Of a DNA stretch of 64,000 bases, positions 39,331 through 51,069 are shown piece after piece. Source of the stretch: Aphanomyces cochlioides (Eukaryota > Oomycota > Saprolegniomycetes > Saprolegniales > Verrucalvaceae). Numbering within the stretch: the first letter of the stretch is position 1; each line of letters opens with the position of its first letter. Location: contig JAHQRK010000023.1 in NCBI GenBank assembly GCA_019828595.1, positions 62,001-126,000 on the forward strand. Reading direction: 5' to 3'. Below the pieces are notes generated by a model that searched no databases, had not been told where the DNA came from, and was given only the letters and a program-made list of their open reading frames with translations. The translations under genes were made by a program, and so were the position numbers.

Positions 39331-42300
39331 TGAAACGACGCTGTCAGGAATGGCGTGTTGACGTAACCAGGGGTCCGAAGATAAATGCTTGAGCACATTG
39401 AATACCTTGGTGTATCCCTTCTTGAGAGGGAGATCAACCAGGAGCTGTTGTAGATGTAGCTTGATCAAAGAGGCAGCATGAATGGCAACTTCCATCGGAC
39501 TCTTCGCTGTGAGGTCGGGTCGAAAGGTGCGATCGGCACGTTGGAGCCATATTTGATAATACACGCAGGCTCGGACAATCGGCCAGATCTTCAGATAGCC
39601 ACGGATGTAGTATCCATCGGACGGCTTGGGCGTCTCGTAGAACATTTCCAGACACGTTGACGGAAAGGAACACTCGAGCAGTCGCTGGATTGTCTTGAAG
39701 GAATACCAAACAGATTGACCATATCCACAAGAGAACAGGAAATGCTCGTACGTCTCATTGACACGACAGAAGACACACGTCGGCTTGGGGTCTTGGTACT
39801 GAAACAGATATTGCATGGCGTTGGCGCGGAGAAGGGTCTTGAAAATGAACTCTCCATATCGAGGGAGAATGTGGTCGGGTTGGAGGAAGGCGGCAAGTTG
39901 GGTAAGGCGCTTGGGGTCTTCGTAAAAGTTGGATGGCAGGTTGAGATGCTTGGTAGGAAGAATGGACGAGCTGACAGCTGGAGAAGCTCTGATCTTAGCC
40001 GATTTCGAAGTCGCAAACGCCAACAAGATCGGACTCGAGTCAGGGTGAATCATCCAGTGCCATTCCATCCATTCAGAGCTTGGCGTCGGCAAGTGGAACA
40101 CGGGAGCATCCTCTTCAGAAACAATCTCAAACAATCGTGATAACTTGGTCACCAAGATTGAGATCCATTGTTTCGTTGGAGGGACAAAATTGGCTTGGCG
40201 GCAGGCACGGTTGATTTTGTCGAACAAGATCGAAGCTGGCCAAACTCGCTGACACGGAGTCAACAAATGCGACAACTTCGTGATGTGAAGCGAAGCCAAT
40301 ACATTGGCTTGGTCTTGCGTCGATGTAGAGCACTGATCGTATAGGTCTTCGAGTCCAGGCAGATACGAGTTGTGCCAAAGGGGAACATCCAAAGATGAGA
40401 TGTGATTTGGACAGCCGTACGGAGTCCAGCGGGATTCAAACCAGCTACTCAATAAGGCTTTCCACATTGGAGTGATATTGGGATTCTTGTACAGTTGTCT
40501 GATGAATGCAGAAGAGCCATTTGCCAAGAGGAGATCTCGGGGGGAACCCCATGGATGAAAAGCCTTCTCGAGGAGAGTATAGCCCGGCGTAATCCAGGCG
40601 GACATGGCAGACTTGTGGGGTGGGGTGGTGATGGCTTGAATGCATCTGATCATGACAGAGCGGTTGTGTTGTTGCCATAAAGCAAGTGCATGGTGCAGGC
40701 CTAAGCCACCTGACTTCTTCGGCATGAATATGATCTCCTTTTTGATCAAACGGAGGCCATGGACAGAGGAGGATGGGTTGATTTCTTCACCATGCATAAA
40801 TTGAAGCATGGCCTTGTCGATCTTTTTGGCCAGGTCTTTGTCGGCAGGGACAAAAGCCAGTTGGTACCATAACACAGGCAGACATATGCTGTGCAGGATA
40901 GTGACTTTTCCGGCCATGGTTCGAGCCTTGTAGAGCCACAAAGACAAGCGAGCCACAAACTTCTCAAACACGTAATTGAAACGTGCCAATGGAGAAAGAT
41001 TGGGCGCAACCAAGATACCAAGAGCCTTCACGGGACTGTCGGAAGTAACTTGTAGTGAGGCAAGGTTCCCATTCAACTGGCTGTAGGTCAGAATTTGGGT
41101 CTTGTCTACGTTGAGTCGGAAACCAGACTTGTCGCAAAAGGTTTGAACCAATGCAAGCTGCCGGTGGAGGCACGTCTCATTTGCCGCATAGAGTTGCGAG
41201 TCGTCGGCAAAGTAACTCCCAGTGTGGTAGCGATCCCCACACTTGATGCCATAGTTGGAGTGTTGCCGTAGGAGTTGGCACATCGGTTCCAAAGCGATCA
41301 CAAACAGAAGTGGCGACAGTGGATCACCTTGCAACACACCGCGTGAGATGTGAACTGGCTTGGACAAGAAGCCGTTCACCAAGATGCGAGACTTGCGGCC
41401 CGAGTACAGTACGCGAACCATGTCAACAAAGGTTTCGGGAAAGCCATAGTGACGGAGGACGCGGAGCAAGTACGCGTGGTCCACGCGATCAAAAGCTTTC
41501 TCAAAGTCAAGCAGTGCCACCATCGAGGACGGACTGTGTAGTTTGATGTGGTGCAGCATGTCATCCAGTCGTGCAATATTGGTTTGGATATTGCTTCGAC
41601 GGATAAAGCCTTGCTGGTCCGGGTGGATGATGTGTCGAATGTGGCGCTGAAGTCGATAAGCCAGAATACTCGTCAGGATTTTCACATCCGTGTTGAGTAG
41701 GCTAATGGGCCGATAGTTCTTGGCCTGTGACTTGGGGCCTTTCTTGTGCAGCAACACCAGCGTACTGACAAGTTGCATGGGAGTCAAGCGAGGGTGAGAA
41801 TGGAGCTGGTGTGTGAATAGCAGCTCCAATACCAACGACCACTTGTGAGGTGCAAGTTTGAGGACTTCGAATGGCAGAGCGTTGGGACCTGGCGCTGAGT
41901 TCGAACTGCTGTGTCGAATAGCATGATAGAACTCGTTGGCGCGCAAGGGAGCCGACAGCTCTTTCTGGGCTTGCTCTGGCAGTTGCTTGTGTCGAGTCAA
42001 TGGGGTCAGAAATGACGACACTTCGTCTCCAGATCGCTGCACCTCGGGAGCTGCAAACAAGTCCTTGTAGTAGTCGACCAGGACGTCAGACATGCCTTGT
42101 TGATTGGAGACAACATTTCCATTGACATCCACCAACTCTTTGAAGACTGTCTTCTTCAAGGGGGTAGGGACAGGGGACATGAAGTGGAACTTGGACGAGC
42201 GCTCTGCTTTGTACAAGTGAAGTTGGAACGCCTGGTCTTGACGAAACTGCTTGTCTCGATCTTGCAGCTCGTGAATTTGCTTTTGAAGGTCTCGCACTCG

Positions 42301-43386
42301 ATCCACCAGCACTGAATCTTGACGCATGTTGGGGACTTGCAAAAGCGAAGCGATCTCGACAGCTAACTTCTTCAACGGCAGACGTTGTTTCTCCAATCGT
42401 TGAGAATGGAATTCTTTGAGTTGGGAGCGGATATCATTGACCAGCATGTCGTAGGCCTTGGAGATATTGTGGAATGTTGGAGACTTGTCCAAAAATCGAT
42501 CCAGACATCCATGAACAATCTCGGCCGCTCGTGGTAGACGAAGTAGCCAAGTTGGAGCTTTCCATGATCCAGAGCCATGGCGCAATGTTTGACGCTTTGT
42601 GATGATACGACAAGCCACGTGGTCAGCCTGTGGAACGTGTGGCATGTGCGTCGCCTTCCAATGACGAAGACCCGCCAAGGTGGACGAACAAAAGATGTAG
42701 TCAAGTCGGTTGGTGAGTGTGGGACTTGTGAAGGCTCGTGCCACGGGGTTTTGACGGCGAAACAGATCCACCAGAGACAAACTGTGCATCCATTGTTCCA
42801 GTTGAAGGGTGCCGGCCATGGTGGAGGTACTGGGTCTCAACGAATCCAAATCTTTGTTGAGAGTGCAGTTGAAATCTCCTCCAACAATGTGGAGCGCATG
42901 TGGAGGAAAGTCGCGTGGCAATTCTTCGAAGTAACTTGCTCGTTGTTGGAAGGCTGCCGGCGCATAGATATTGTGGAGAACGACTGTCAGTGGACCCAGA
43001 GTACATCGCACTTGTAGATAACGACCACGAAGCACTGGGTTGTCATGAGGGACTTGAGTGGCGTTCTTCAAAGGAGAGTGAGGATGTATCAACGTAGCCA
43101 GACCTCCAGTGGCTGGCGACGTGGATACTTCAGGGTAAATAGGCTCTTCAAAGAACAAAGAGCCTTCGTGGTTTGTGATGCGTTGCCAATGGAACGCAAC
43201 ACGGTCGTGGAGACTTGGCGTGCGGAAACGGGTTTCTTGGATAAAGGAAACGTCGTGAACACTTGATAGTTTGTCGAGGATGTACCGATGACTGTTGGAG
43301 AAGCCATTGGTGTTGAGGGAGATGATTTGTGGGTCCCAGTCCACGAGTTCAGTTGGGACATCGGAGAAGTTGTTGTCAATCATCAC
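39328..43386 (-). CDS. LINE ORF2: endonuclease-reverse transcriptase, intact (S6)
   Basis: 1,352 aa, needed for target-primed reverse transcription. Residues about 15-260 are an apurinic-type endonuclease: SLNTNGF (Asn27), QET (Glu51), NIYAP, GGDFNC (Asp171, Asn173), RLDY (Asp229) and ADH (Asp255, His256). Residues about 300-420 are rich in charged helices. The reverse transcriptase spans about 500-800, with NYRPISLLN, LLDFEKAFDRVDH (about 626), GVLQGDPLSPLLF and the catalytic FADD (about 725). A Cys/His finger (CVFCRVNETYEHFLFSC, about 1202-1218) lies near the C-terminus. No RNase H motif is seen. The arrangement fits L1/Tad-like LINEs with a zf-RVT finger. It starts 75 nt after ORF1, so reinitiation or a separate message is needed. 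It is uninterrupted and probably encodes an active enzyme. Confidence 0.93.
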   Translation of the reverse strand: MMIDNNFSDVPTELVDWDPQIISLNTNGFSNSHRYILDKLSSVHDVSFIQETRFRTPSLHDRVAFHWQRITNHEGSLFFEEPIYPEVSTSPATGGLATLIHPHSPLKNATQVPHDNPVLRGRYLQVRCTLGPLTVVLHNIYAPAAFQQRASYFEELPRDFPPHALHIVGGDFNCTLNKDLDSLRPSTSTMAGTLQLEQWMHSLSLVDLFRRQNPVARAFTSPTLTNRLDYIFCSSTLAGLRHWKATHMPHVPQADHVACRIITKRQTLRHGSGSWKAPTWLLRLPRAAEIVHGCLDRFLDKSPTFHNISKAYDMLVNDIRSQLKEFHSQRLEKQRLPLKKLAVEIASLLQVPNMRQDSVLVDRVRDLQKQIHELQDRDKQFRQDQAFQLHLYKAERSSKFHFMSPVPTPLKKTVFKELVDVNGNVVSNQQGMSDVLVDYYKDLFAAPEVQRSGDEVSSFLTPLTRHKQLPEQAQKELSAPLRANEFYHAIRHSSSNSAPGPNALPFEVLKLAPHKWSLVLELLFTHQLHSHPRLTPMQLVSTLVLLHKKGPKSQAKNYRPISLLNTDVKILTSILAYRLQRHIRHIIHPDQQGFIRRSNIQTNIARLDDMLHHIKLHSPSSMVALLDFEKAFDRVDHAYLLRVLRHYGFPETFVDMVRVLYSGRKSRILVNGFLSKPVHISRGVLQGDPLSPLLFVIALEPMCQLLRQHSNYGIKCGDRYHTGSYFADDSQLYAANETCLHRQLALVQTFCDKSGFRLNVDKTQILTYSQLNGNLASLQVTSDSPVKALGILVAPNLSPLARFNYVFEKFVARLSLWLYKARTMAGKVTILHSICLPVLWYQLAFVPADKDLAKKIDKAMLQFMHGEEINPSSSVHGLRLIKKEIIFMPKKSGGLGLHHALALWQQHNRSVMIRCIQAITTPPHKSAMSAWITPGYTLLEKAFHPWGSPRDLLLANGSSAFIRQLYKNPNITPMWKALLSSWFESRWTPYGCPNHISSLDVPLWHNSYLPGLEDLYDQCSTSTQDQANVLASLHITKLSHLLTPCQRVWPASILFDKINRACRQANFVPPTKQWISILVTKLSRLFEIVSEEDAPVFHLPTPSSEWMEWHWMIHPDSSPILLAFATSKSAKIRASPAVSSSILPTKHLNLPSNFYEDPKRLTQLAAFLQPDHILPRYGEFIFKTLLRANAMQYLFQYQDPKPTCVFCRVNETYEHFLFSCGYGQSVWYSFKTIQRLLECSFPSTCLEMFYETPKPSDGYYIRGYLKIWPIVRACVYYQIWLQRADRTFRPDLTAKSPMEVAIHAASLIKLHLQQLLVDLPLKKGYTKVFNVLKHLSSDPWLRQHAIPDSVVS

Positions 43387-43461
43387 GAGTACAGATGAAA
43401 ATGAGTAGAATGGAGGGGTCAGAGGGGAGGTTGAAATGGATTGAAGCAGGGGATAGAAGCC

Positions 43462-46400
43462 TTAGAGTTGATCGTCCTCCAAATCGAGGGGATCAATTTC
43501 GTCGGCGTTCATGGAGTGGTGAGCTTTGCTGCAGAGCTCGTCGATGTGGTAATTGTTGGTGATGCTTTTGAGCATCGAGATGGCCGACAAGACGGGAGCC
43601 GGCAAAGTGAACTTCTCGAGATTGTCGCTGAAGTTTTCGATCAAAGCAAACAGCGACCAGTCCGTCAAGCAGTTGGTGTCAGGCAATCTTGTTGCTTCTT
43701 GGTTCAATAGAACAGTCAGTGCCTCCGAGTTTGTGTAGAGGTCTGGGGCCCGATTTGAGAGGAATAAGTCAATCGTAGCAAGTGCAAAGAGGATGCGCTT
43801 GATCTCTGGTATGTCCGTGGTCAATTCTTCCAAGATTTCTGACGGGTGAATCTTGTATTGAGCCATGAAGTTGACGTGATGTTTGTAGTTGTGAGGCTTG
43901 CCTTGAGCTTTTAACAAAGCCATCTTGCGCTCAATAGTCTTGGTTGCAACAAGTGACTGAAACAAACTGAGGTCTTCATCTTGTGCGTACATAGCATGTG
44001 CAACGAGCTGAGGATCATCTCGCAAAATGCGTTGACATTCGGTGATACTGCCTTCGACTTTCTTGTCTCGAATGATCTTCTTCGCCAATTCGAGGTGGGC
44101 TGCAGCAGACTTGTTAAGTCGTTGTTTCTTCGCTTTGCCTTTGGTCTTTTTCGGGCGTGGCGCACTTGAATCTTCCAATACAATTCGAGGCACTGCAAAG
44201 TCTTCAAACGAGAGTCCCACGTCGTCGTCTTCGAGGATATGAAAACGGTTGGATGTCGGCAGGGGATCCAAACGTGGGGACGAAGGCAAAGTACGTTTTG
44301 GAGCTGGTCCAGACCGGTAGCCCGTTACCAATTGAAGGTCCAGCGAGTTCTTGGGCTGCTCACTTGGTGGAGCAAGAGCGGGCGATTCGTTGGTAGACAT
44401 TTCCACATCTTCTTGTTGTTTGTCTTGTCCATTGTTGTTAGGGGGATCGCTGTCACCAGACATATCGACATCAGAGCCATGAGAAGGAGCTGTTGGCTGT
44501 GGTTGTTCATCTTGACCATCTTCAGATGCCTCAGTTGAGTCGGCCTTGCCTTCCGCATTTGTTCCAGGGTCTTGATCATGATCGTCTCCATCATGTTCAG
44601 GTTCTTTTTCTCCTGACGGAGGAGATTTTGCCGCTGCCTTGGCCGCTTTTGCCTTCGCTTTTTCAGCCTTGGCCTCTGCACGTCGTGAAACAATCGACGG
44701 AGGCAATGTCTTGTTCAGAGCAGCGATCTTGTGCTGAAACACGACGACAAAAGGCTGACCCGACGGATCCGTAATGGTGATTTCGCGTAGTGCGTCGCCG
44801 GATTTTGGCACCAACACTGCAGGAGGCGCAGACGACTTGAAAATGACTCTCAAATGCGGCGACTTGATGTTCTGACCAGCAGTAGGGTTGAATGCTGCTA
44901 TCACTGACTTGGTCAATGCAGCCATTTTCTTGACAATTGCCTTGGCCATCGAAGGGTGACTGACCTTGTTGAACGTAACGTAGTAGTTGTTGCCATAACG
45001 CGAGTATTTGGGAACCAGGAAGTCTTTGCCACCAAGTCGAAACGTTGTGCCTCCCATTTCCACGCACGTAGACAAGTTGTAACTTGAGATCACAATGGTC
45101 TGTGGGTTCTTCTTGTGGATCAAAATGTTCGGAAATTTGGAGCCCCATAACGAACCAGGATTTTCCTTGACAAATTGATCGCAGATGACTTTTTCGGACC
45201 AGTCCTTGTAGCCTTCGCCCAACTTGACTGTGAGCTCGTACACTTGGGACTGGGGGGTGAGCAAAATGTTTTCAATGAAGGCGTCCATGTCACCAGAGTC
45301 TTTGTAGAATGCGTCCGCCATGGCCTCGCATCGCGCAATATCGTCATCGGCAACAGCATGAGCACCAGTGTTGCGGTGTTTTGCGCCTTTGGGGGCATTG
45401 CCTTGCTTGGAATCTTTCTTGGACGAAGCTGAATCCTTGCCGGGAGTCTTTTGCGTCCATGGATTGGCCTTTTCAGCGTTTTGTTGCTCTTGATCGCCTT
45501 GTATTTTGTCTGCCGCGGTAGGAGGATCAACAGCGCCATTTCCTTGAGCAACGGATTTGTCGACAATGTCTTGATTTGACTGGTCATTGTCATTGTTTGT
45601 CGATTGTTCCTCTTGAATAACTTCTCCAGGAGTATCACACGGCTTCGCTTGGCCGTTAATGTCGCCTGACCCATCAACCTCAGAGTGAATTTGAGTATTT
45701 CCCTCGTCGGTTAAGGCCTCGGTTTCAGTAGAATCCTTCCCCTCGGCGTCTCCAGAGACCATATCCACGTCCTCTTGAGATTTTTCTTCTTCCTCTCCCG
45801 TTCTAGGAGGCTCAGCACAGGGGGCGACGCGGTTGGTGGCTGCTGGCTCAGTCCCATTGGTCACGAGAAAGGCCGGGGCCAGACCCCCAGTGACAGGGGT
45901 AGAAGGGGAATCCATGCCATCCCCGCAGCACGGTGACTGGGGTACACCATTGCTCCGGCGAGAACCCAAATCGGGATACCGCCCCCGCCCCTCCGAAGAG
46001 GCCCCTGGGGGGAAGTAGACAGAACCGCAGGGTGTGCCCATAGGGGGGGCCCTCGTAGCCTCTAGGGCTGGCATGGACCCCGTTTTCTCGCCGCCTTCAC
46101 TGGGGATCGACTCCAATTGGAGTCCAGGGAAGCAGCCACCACAGGCACAAGGCCCCAGTGGTTCGCCCTCCTGAGTGAGGGCTTCGCTAGACAAGTTAAC
46201 GACAGTGGTCTGGGGGTCAACCACTGACCCACTGAGGTTGACCCCCCTGGAACTTCGGCGAGTGGAGCACCAGGTGAAGCGCTGGTGGAGCGAGACGCAG
46301 ATTGGTCTCCAGAGACGCTGTTGGGGTCGAACTCGACCTCCACTTCGGCCCTAGGGTTAGGTGTAGAGACATTACTCACACCACTTCCGCCATCCTGATT

Positions 46401-46499
46401 GGACGACGAAAGTGGGTGAGGTGATACAATACCTGGAATGATGGTGACTCCGTGAGTGTTGGTCTCACGGAGCTCGGAACAGCTGTTGGCGTTGGACAT
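43462..46499 (-). pseudogene. LINE ORF1, S6, near-intact (G-run frameshift)
   Basis: The ATG at 46499 and the TAA at 43462 would give about 1,012 codons if the G-run at 46242-46247 had seven Gs; with six, the first 85 or so codons are in another frame. By residue: Ser/Pro-rich 1-110; Cys cluster about 115-122; acidic Gln/Asn-rich 215-340; conserved block 383-600 (alternating strands and helices, KFPNILIHKK, YGNNYYVTFNKV), which might hide an RRM-like RNA-binding fold (a guess); Ala/Lys helix about 603-625; basic KKTKGKAKKQR about 785; folded-looking C-terminus. It probably coats the RNA, as LINE ORF1 proteins do. The ATG is chosen because the open frame upstream has only a TTG. Frameshift versus sequencing error cannot be told. 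Confidence 0.72.
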
Positions 46500-46539
46500 T
46501 TTGAGCGCGGCGGCACTTGATAACTTCTTGACTTGAGGG

Positions 46540-46553
46540 GTACGAGGCAAATT
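46540..46553 (-). repeat. 5' end motif complementary to LINE 3' UTR (S6)
   Basis: On the element strand AATTTGCCTCGTAC, six nt from the 5' terminus; reverse complement of the 3' UTR word at 39234-39247. Confidence 0.8.
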
Positions 46554-46559
46554 CGGAAG

Positions 46560-46576
46560 TTGTGTCGAGTCAATGG
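46560..46576. repeat. target-site duplication of S6, right copy
   Basis: TTGTGTCGAGTCAATGG, identical to 39165-39181. The first part of this word recurs directly after the LINE 5' ends at 51130 and 63099. Confidence 0.9.
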
Positions 46577-48034
46577 GGTCAGAAATGACGACACTTCGTC
46601 TCCAGATCGCTGCACCTCGGGAGCTGCAAACAAGTCCTTGTAGTAGTCGACCAGGACGTCAGACATGCCTTGTTGATTGGAGACAACATTTCCATTGACA
46701 TCCACCAACTCTTTGAAGACTGTCTTCTTCAAGGGGGTAGGGACAGGGGACATGAAGTGGAACTTGGACGAGCGCTCTGCTTTGTACAAGTGAAGTTGGA
46801 ACGCCTGGTCTTGACGAAACTGCTTGTCTCGATCTTGCAGCTCGTGAATTTGCTTTTGAAGGTCTCGCACTCGATCCACCAGCACTGAATCTTGACGCAT
46901 GTTGGGGACTTGCAAAAGCGAAGCGATCTCGACAGCTAACTTCTTCAACGGCAGACGTTGTTTCTCCAATCGTTGAGAATGGAATTCTTTGAGTTGGGAG
47001 CGGATATCATTGACCAGCATGTCGTAGGCCTTGGAGATATTGTGGAATGTTGGAGACTTGTCCAAAAATCGATCCAGACATCCATGAACAATCTCGGCCG
47101 CTCGTGGTAGACGAAGTAGCCAAGTTGGAGCTTTCCATGATCCAGAGCCATGGCGCAATGTTTGACGCTTTGTGATGATACGACAAGCCACGTGGTCAGC
47201 CTGTGGAACGTGTGGCATGTGCGTCGCCTTCCAATGACGAAGACCCGCCAAGGTGGACGAACAAAAGATGTAGTCAAGTCGGTTGGTGAGTGTGGGACTT
47301 GTGAAGGCTCGTGCCACGGGGTTTTGACGGCGAAACAGATCCACCAGAGACAAACTGTGCATCCATTGTTCCAGTTGAAGGGTGCCGGCCATGGTGGAGG
47401 TACTGGGTCTCAACGAATCCAAATCTTTGTTGAGAGTGCAGTTGAAATCTCCTCCAACAATGTGGAGCGCATGTGGAGGAAAGTCGCGTGGCAATTCTTC
47501 GAAGTAACTTGCTCGTTGTTGGAAGGCTGCCGGCGCATAGATATTGTGGAGAACGACTGTCAGTGGACCCAGAGTACATCGCACTTGTAGATAACGACCA
47601 CGAAGCACTGGGTTGTCATGAGGGACTTGAGTGGCGTTCTTCAAAGGAGAGTGAGGATGTATCAACGTAGCCAGACCTCCAGTGGCTGGCGACGTGGATA
47701 CTTCAGGGTAAATAGGCTCTTCAAAGAACAAAGAGCCTTCGTGGTTTGTGATGCGTTGCCAATGGAACGCAACACGGTCGTGGAGACTTGGCGTGCGGAA
47801 ACGGGTTTCTTGGATAAAGGAAACGTCGTGAACACTTGATAGTTTGTCGAGGATGTACCGATGACTGTTGGAGAAGCCATTGGTGTTGAGGGAGATGATT
47901 TGTGGGTCCCAGTCCACGAGTTCAGTTGGGACATCGGAGAAGTTGTTGTCAATCATCACGAGTACAGATGAAAATGAGTAGAATGGAGGGGTCAGAGGGG
48001 AGGTTGAAATGGATTGAAGCAGGGGATAGAAGCC

Positions 48035-51000
48035 TTAGAGTTGATCGTCCTCCAAATCGAGGGGATCAATTTCGTCGGCGTTCATGGAGTGGTGAGCTTT
48101 GCTGCAGAGCTCGTCGATGTGGTAATTGTTGGTGATGCTTTTGAGCATCGAGATGGCCGACAAGACGGGAGCCGGCAAAGTGAACTTCTCGAGATTGTCG
48201 CTGAAGTTTTCGATCAAAGCAAACAGCGACCAGTCCGTCAAGCAGTTGGTGTCAGGCAATCTTGTTGCTTCTTGGTTCAATAGAACAGTCAGTGCCTCCG
48301 AGTTTGTGTAGAGGTCTGGGGCCCGATTTGAGAGGAATAAGTCAATCGTAGCAAGTGCAAAGAGGATGCGCTTGATCTCTGGTATGTCCGTGGTCAATTC
48401 TTCCAAGATTTCTGACGGGTGAATCTTGTATTGAGCCATGAAGTTGACGTGATGTTTGTAGTTGTGAGGCTTGCCTTGAGCTTTTAACAAAGCCATCTTG
48501 CGCTCAATAGTCTTGGTTGCAACAAGTGACTGAAACAAACTGGGGTCTTCATCTTGTGCGTACATAGCATGTGCAACGAGCTGAGGGTCATCTCGCAAAA
48601 TGCGTTGACATTCGGTGATACTGCCTTCGACTTTCTTATCTCGAATGATCTTCTTCGCCAATTCGAGGTGGGCTGCAGCAGACTTGTTAAGTCGTTGTTT
48701 CTTCGCTTTGCCTTTGGTCTTTTTCGGGCGTGGCGCACTTGAATCTTCCAATACAATTCGAGGCACTGCAAAGTCTTCAAACGAGAGTTCCACGTCGTCT
48801 TCTTCGAGGATATGAAAACGGTTGGATGTCGGCAGGGGATCCAAACGTGGGGACGAAGGCAAAGTACGTTTTGGAGCTGGTCCAGACCGGTAGCCCGTTA
48901 CCAATTGAAGGTCCAGCGAGTTCTTGGGCTGCTCACTTGGTGGAGCAAGAGCGGGCGATTCGTTGGTAGACATTTCCACATCTTCTTGTTGTTTGTCTTG
49001 TCCATTGTTGTTAGGGATCGCTGTCACCAGACATATCGACATCAGAGCCATGAGAAGGAGCTGTTGGCTGTGGTTGTTCATCTTGACCATCTTCAGATGC
49101 CTCAGTTGAGTCGGCCTTGCCTTCCGCATTTGTTCCAGGGTCTTGATCATGATCGTCTCCATCATGTTCAGGTTCTTTTTCTCCTGACGGAGGAGATTTT
49201 GCCGCTGCCTTGGCCGCTTTTGCCTTCGCTTTTTCAGCCTTGGCCTCTGCACGTCGTGAAACAATCGACGGAGGCAATGTCTTGTTCAGAGCAGCGATCT
49301 TGTGCTGAAACACGACGACAAAAGGCTGACCCGACGGATCCGTAATGGTGATTTCGCGTAGTGCGTCGCCGGATTTTGGCACCAACACTGCTGGAGGCGC
49401 AGGCGACTTGAAAATGACTCTCAAATGCGGCGACTTGATGTTCTGACCAGCAGTAGGGTTGAATGCTGCTATCACTGACTTGGTCAATGCAGCCATTTTC
49501 TTGACAATTGCCTTGGCCATCGAAGGGTGACTGACCTTGTTGAACGTAACGTAGTAGTTGTTGCCATAACGCGAGTATTTGGGAACCAGGAAGTCTTTGC
49601 CACCAAGTCGAAACGTTGTGCCTCCCATTTCCACGCACGTAGACAAGTTGTAACTTGAGATCACAATGGTCTGTGGGTTCTTCTTGTGGATCAAAATGTT
49701 CGGAAATTTGGAGCCCCATAACGAACCAGGATTTTCCTTGACAAATTGATCGCAGATGACTTTTTCGGACCAGTCCTTGTAGCCTTCGCCCAACTTGACT
49801 GTGAGCTCGTACACTTGGGACTGGGGGGTGAGCAAAATGTTTTCAATGAAGGCGTCCATGTCACCAGAGTCTTTGTAGAATGCGTCCGCCATGGCCTCGC
49901 ATCGCGCAATATCGTCATCGGCAATAGCATGAGCACCAGTGTTGCGATGTTTCGCGCCTTTGGGGGCATTGCCTTGCTTGGAATCTTTCTTGGACGAAGC
50001 TGAATCCTTGCCGGGAGCCTTTTGCGTCCATGGATTGGCCTTTTCAGCGTTTTGTTGCTCTTGATCGCCTTGTATTTTGTCTGCCGCGGTAGGAGGATCA
50101 ACAGCGCCATTTCCTTGAGCAACGGATTTGTCGACAATGTCTTGATTTGACTGGTCATTGTCATTGTTTGTCGATTGTTCCTCTTGAATAACTTCTCCAG
50201 GAGTATCACACGGCTTCGCTTGGCCGTTAATGTCGCCTGACCCATCAACCTCAGAGTGAATTTGAGTATTTCCCTCGTCGGTTAAGGCCTCGGTTTCAGT
50301 AGAATCCTTCCCCTCGGCGTCTCCAGAGACCATATCCACGTCCTCTTGAGATTTTTCTTCTTCCTCTCCCGTTCTAGGAGGCTCAGCACAGGGGGCGACG
50401 CGGTTGGTGGCTGCTGGCTCAGTCCCATTGGTCACGAGAAAGGCCGGGGCCAGACCCCCAGTGACAGGGGTAGAAGGGGAATCCATGCCATCCCCGCAGC
50501 ACGGTGACTGGGGTACACCATTGCTCCGGCGAGAACCCAAATCGGGATACCGCCCCCGCCCCTCCGAAGAGGCCCCTGGGGGAAGTAGACAGAACCGCAG
50601 GGTGTGCCCATAGGGGGGGCCCTCGTAGCCTCTAGGGCTGGCATGGACCCCGTTTTCTCGCCGCCTTCACTGGGGATCGACTCCAATTGGAGTCCAGGGA
50701 AGCAGCCACCACAGGCACAAGGCCCCAGTGGTTCGCCCTCCTGAGTGAGGGCTTCGCTAGACAAGTTAACGACAGTGGTCTGGGGGTCAACCACTGACCC
50801 ACTGAGGTTGACCCCCCTGGAACTTCGGCGAGTGGAGCACCAGGTGAAGCGCTGGTGGAGCGAGACGCAGATTGGTCTCCAGAGACGCTGTTGGGGTCGA
50901 ACTCGACCTCCACTTCGGCCCTAGGGTTAGGTGTAGAGACATTACTCACACCACTTCCGCCATCCTGATTGGACGACGAAAGTGGGTGAGGTGATACAAT

Positions 51001-51069
51001 ACCTGGAATGATGGTGACTCCGTGAGTGTTGGTCTCACGGAGCTCGGAACAGCTGTTGGCGTTGGACAT
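48035..51069 (-). pseudogene. LINE ORF1, U1, multiple frameshifts
   Basis: Full-length ORF1 by alignment (ATG at 51069) but broken by a 2-nt deletion at about 49014 (GTTAGGGATCG for GTTAGGGGGATCG), a 1-nt deletion in a G-run at about 50580, and the six-G run at 50812-50817. Confidence 0.82.

Larger units (their letters stand above)
39182..46559 (-). mobile_element. LINE copy S6, full length, best preserved
   Basis: 7,378 bp between perfect 17-bp target duplications, inserted into ORF2 of S5. The layout on the minus strand is 5' UTR (46559-46500), ORF1 (46499-43462), 75-nt spacer, ORF2 (43386-39328, intact) and 3' UTR (39327-39182). No poly(A). Clean target duplications and an open ORF2 suggest fairly recent insertion. 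The only visible lesion is the six-G run in ORF1 (complement of 46242-46247). Its 5' half (41987-46559) is the first unit of the tandem array that follows. Confidence 0.92.
46376..47959 (-). pseudogene. LINE ORF2, endonuclease-only reading frame (U1)
   Basis: 527 codons: the first 467 or so residues of ORF2 with a complete endonuclease (QET, GGDFNC, ADH), then about 60 unrelated codons read from the 5' end of the adjoining S6. It has no reverse transcriptase. The same chimeric frame is repeated at 50946-52529 and from 62915. Confidence 0.85.
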
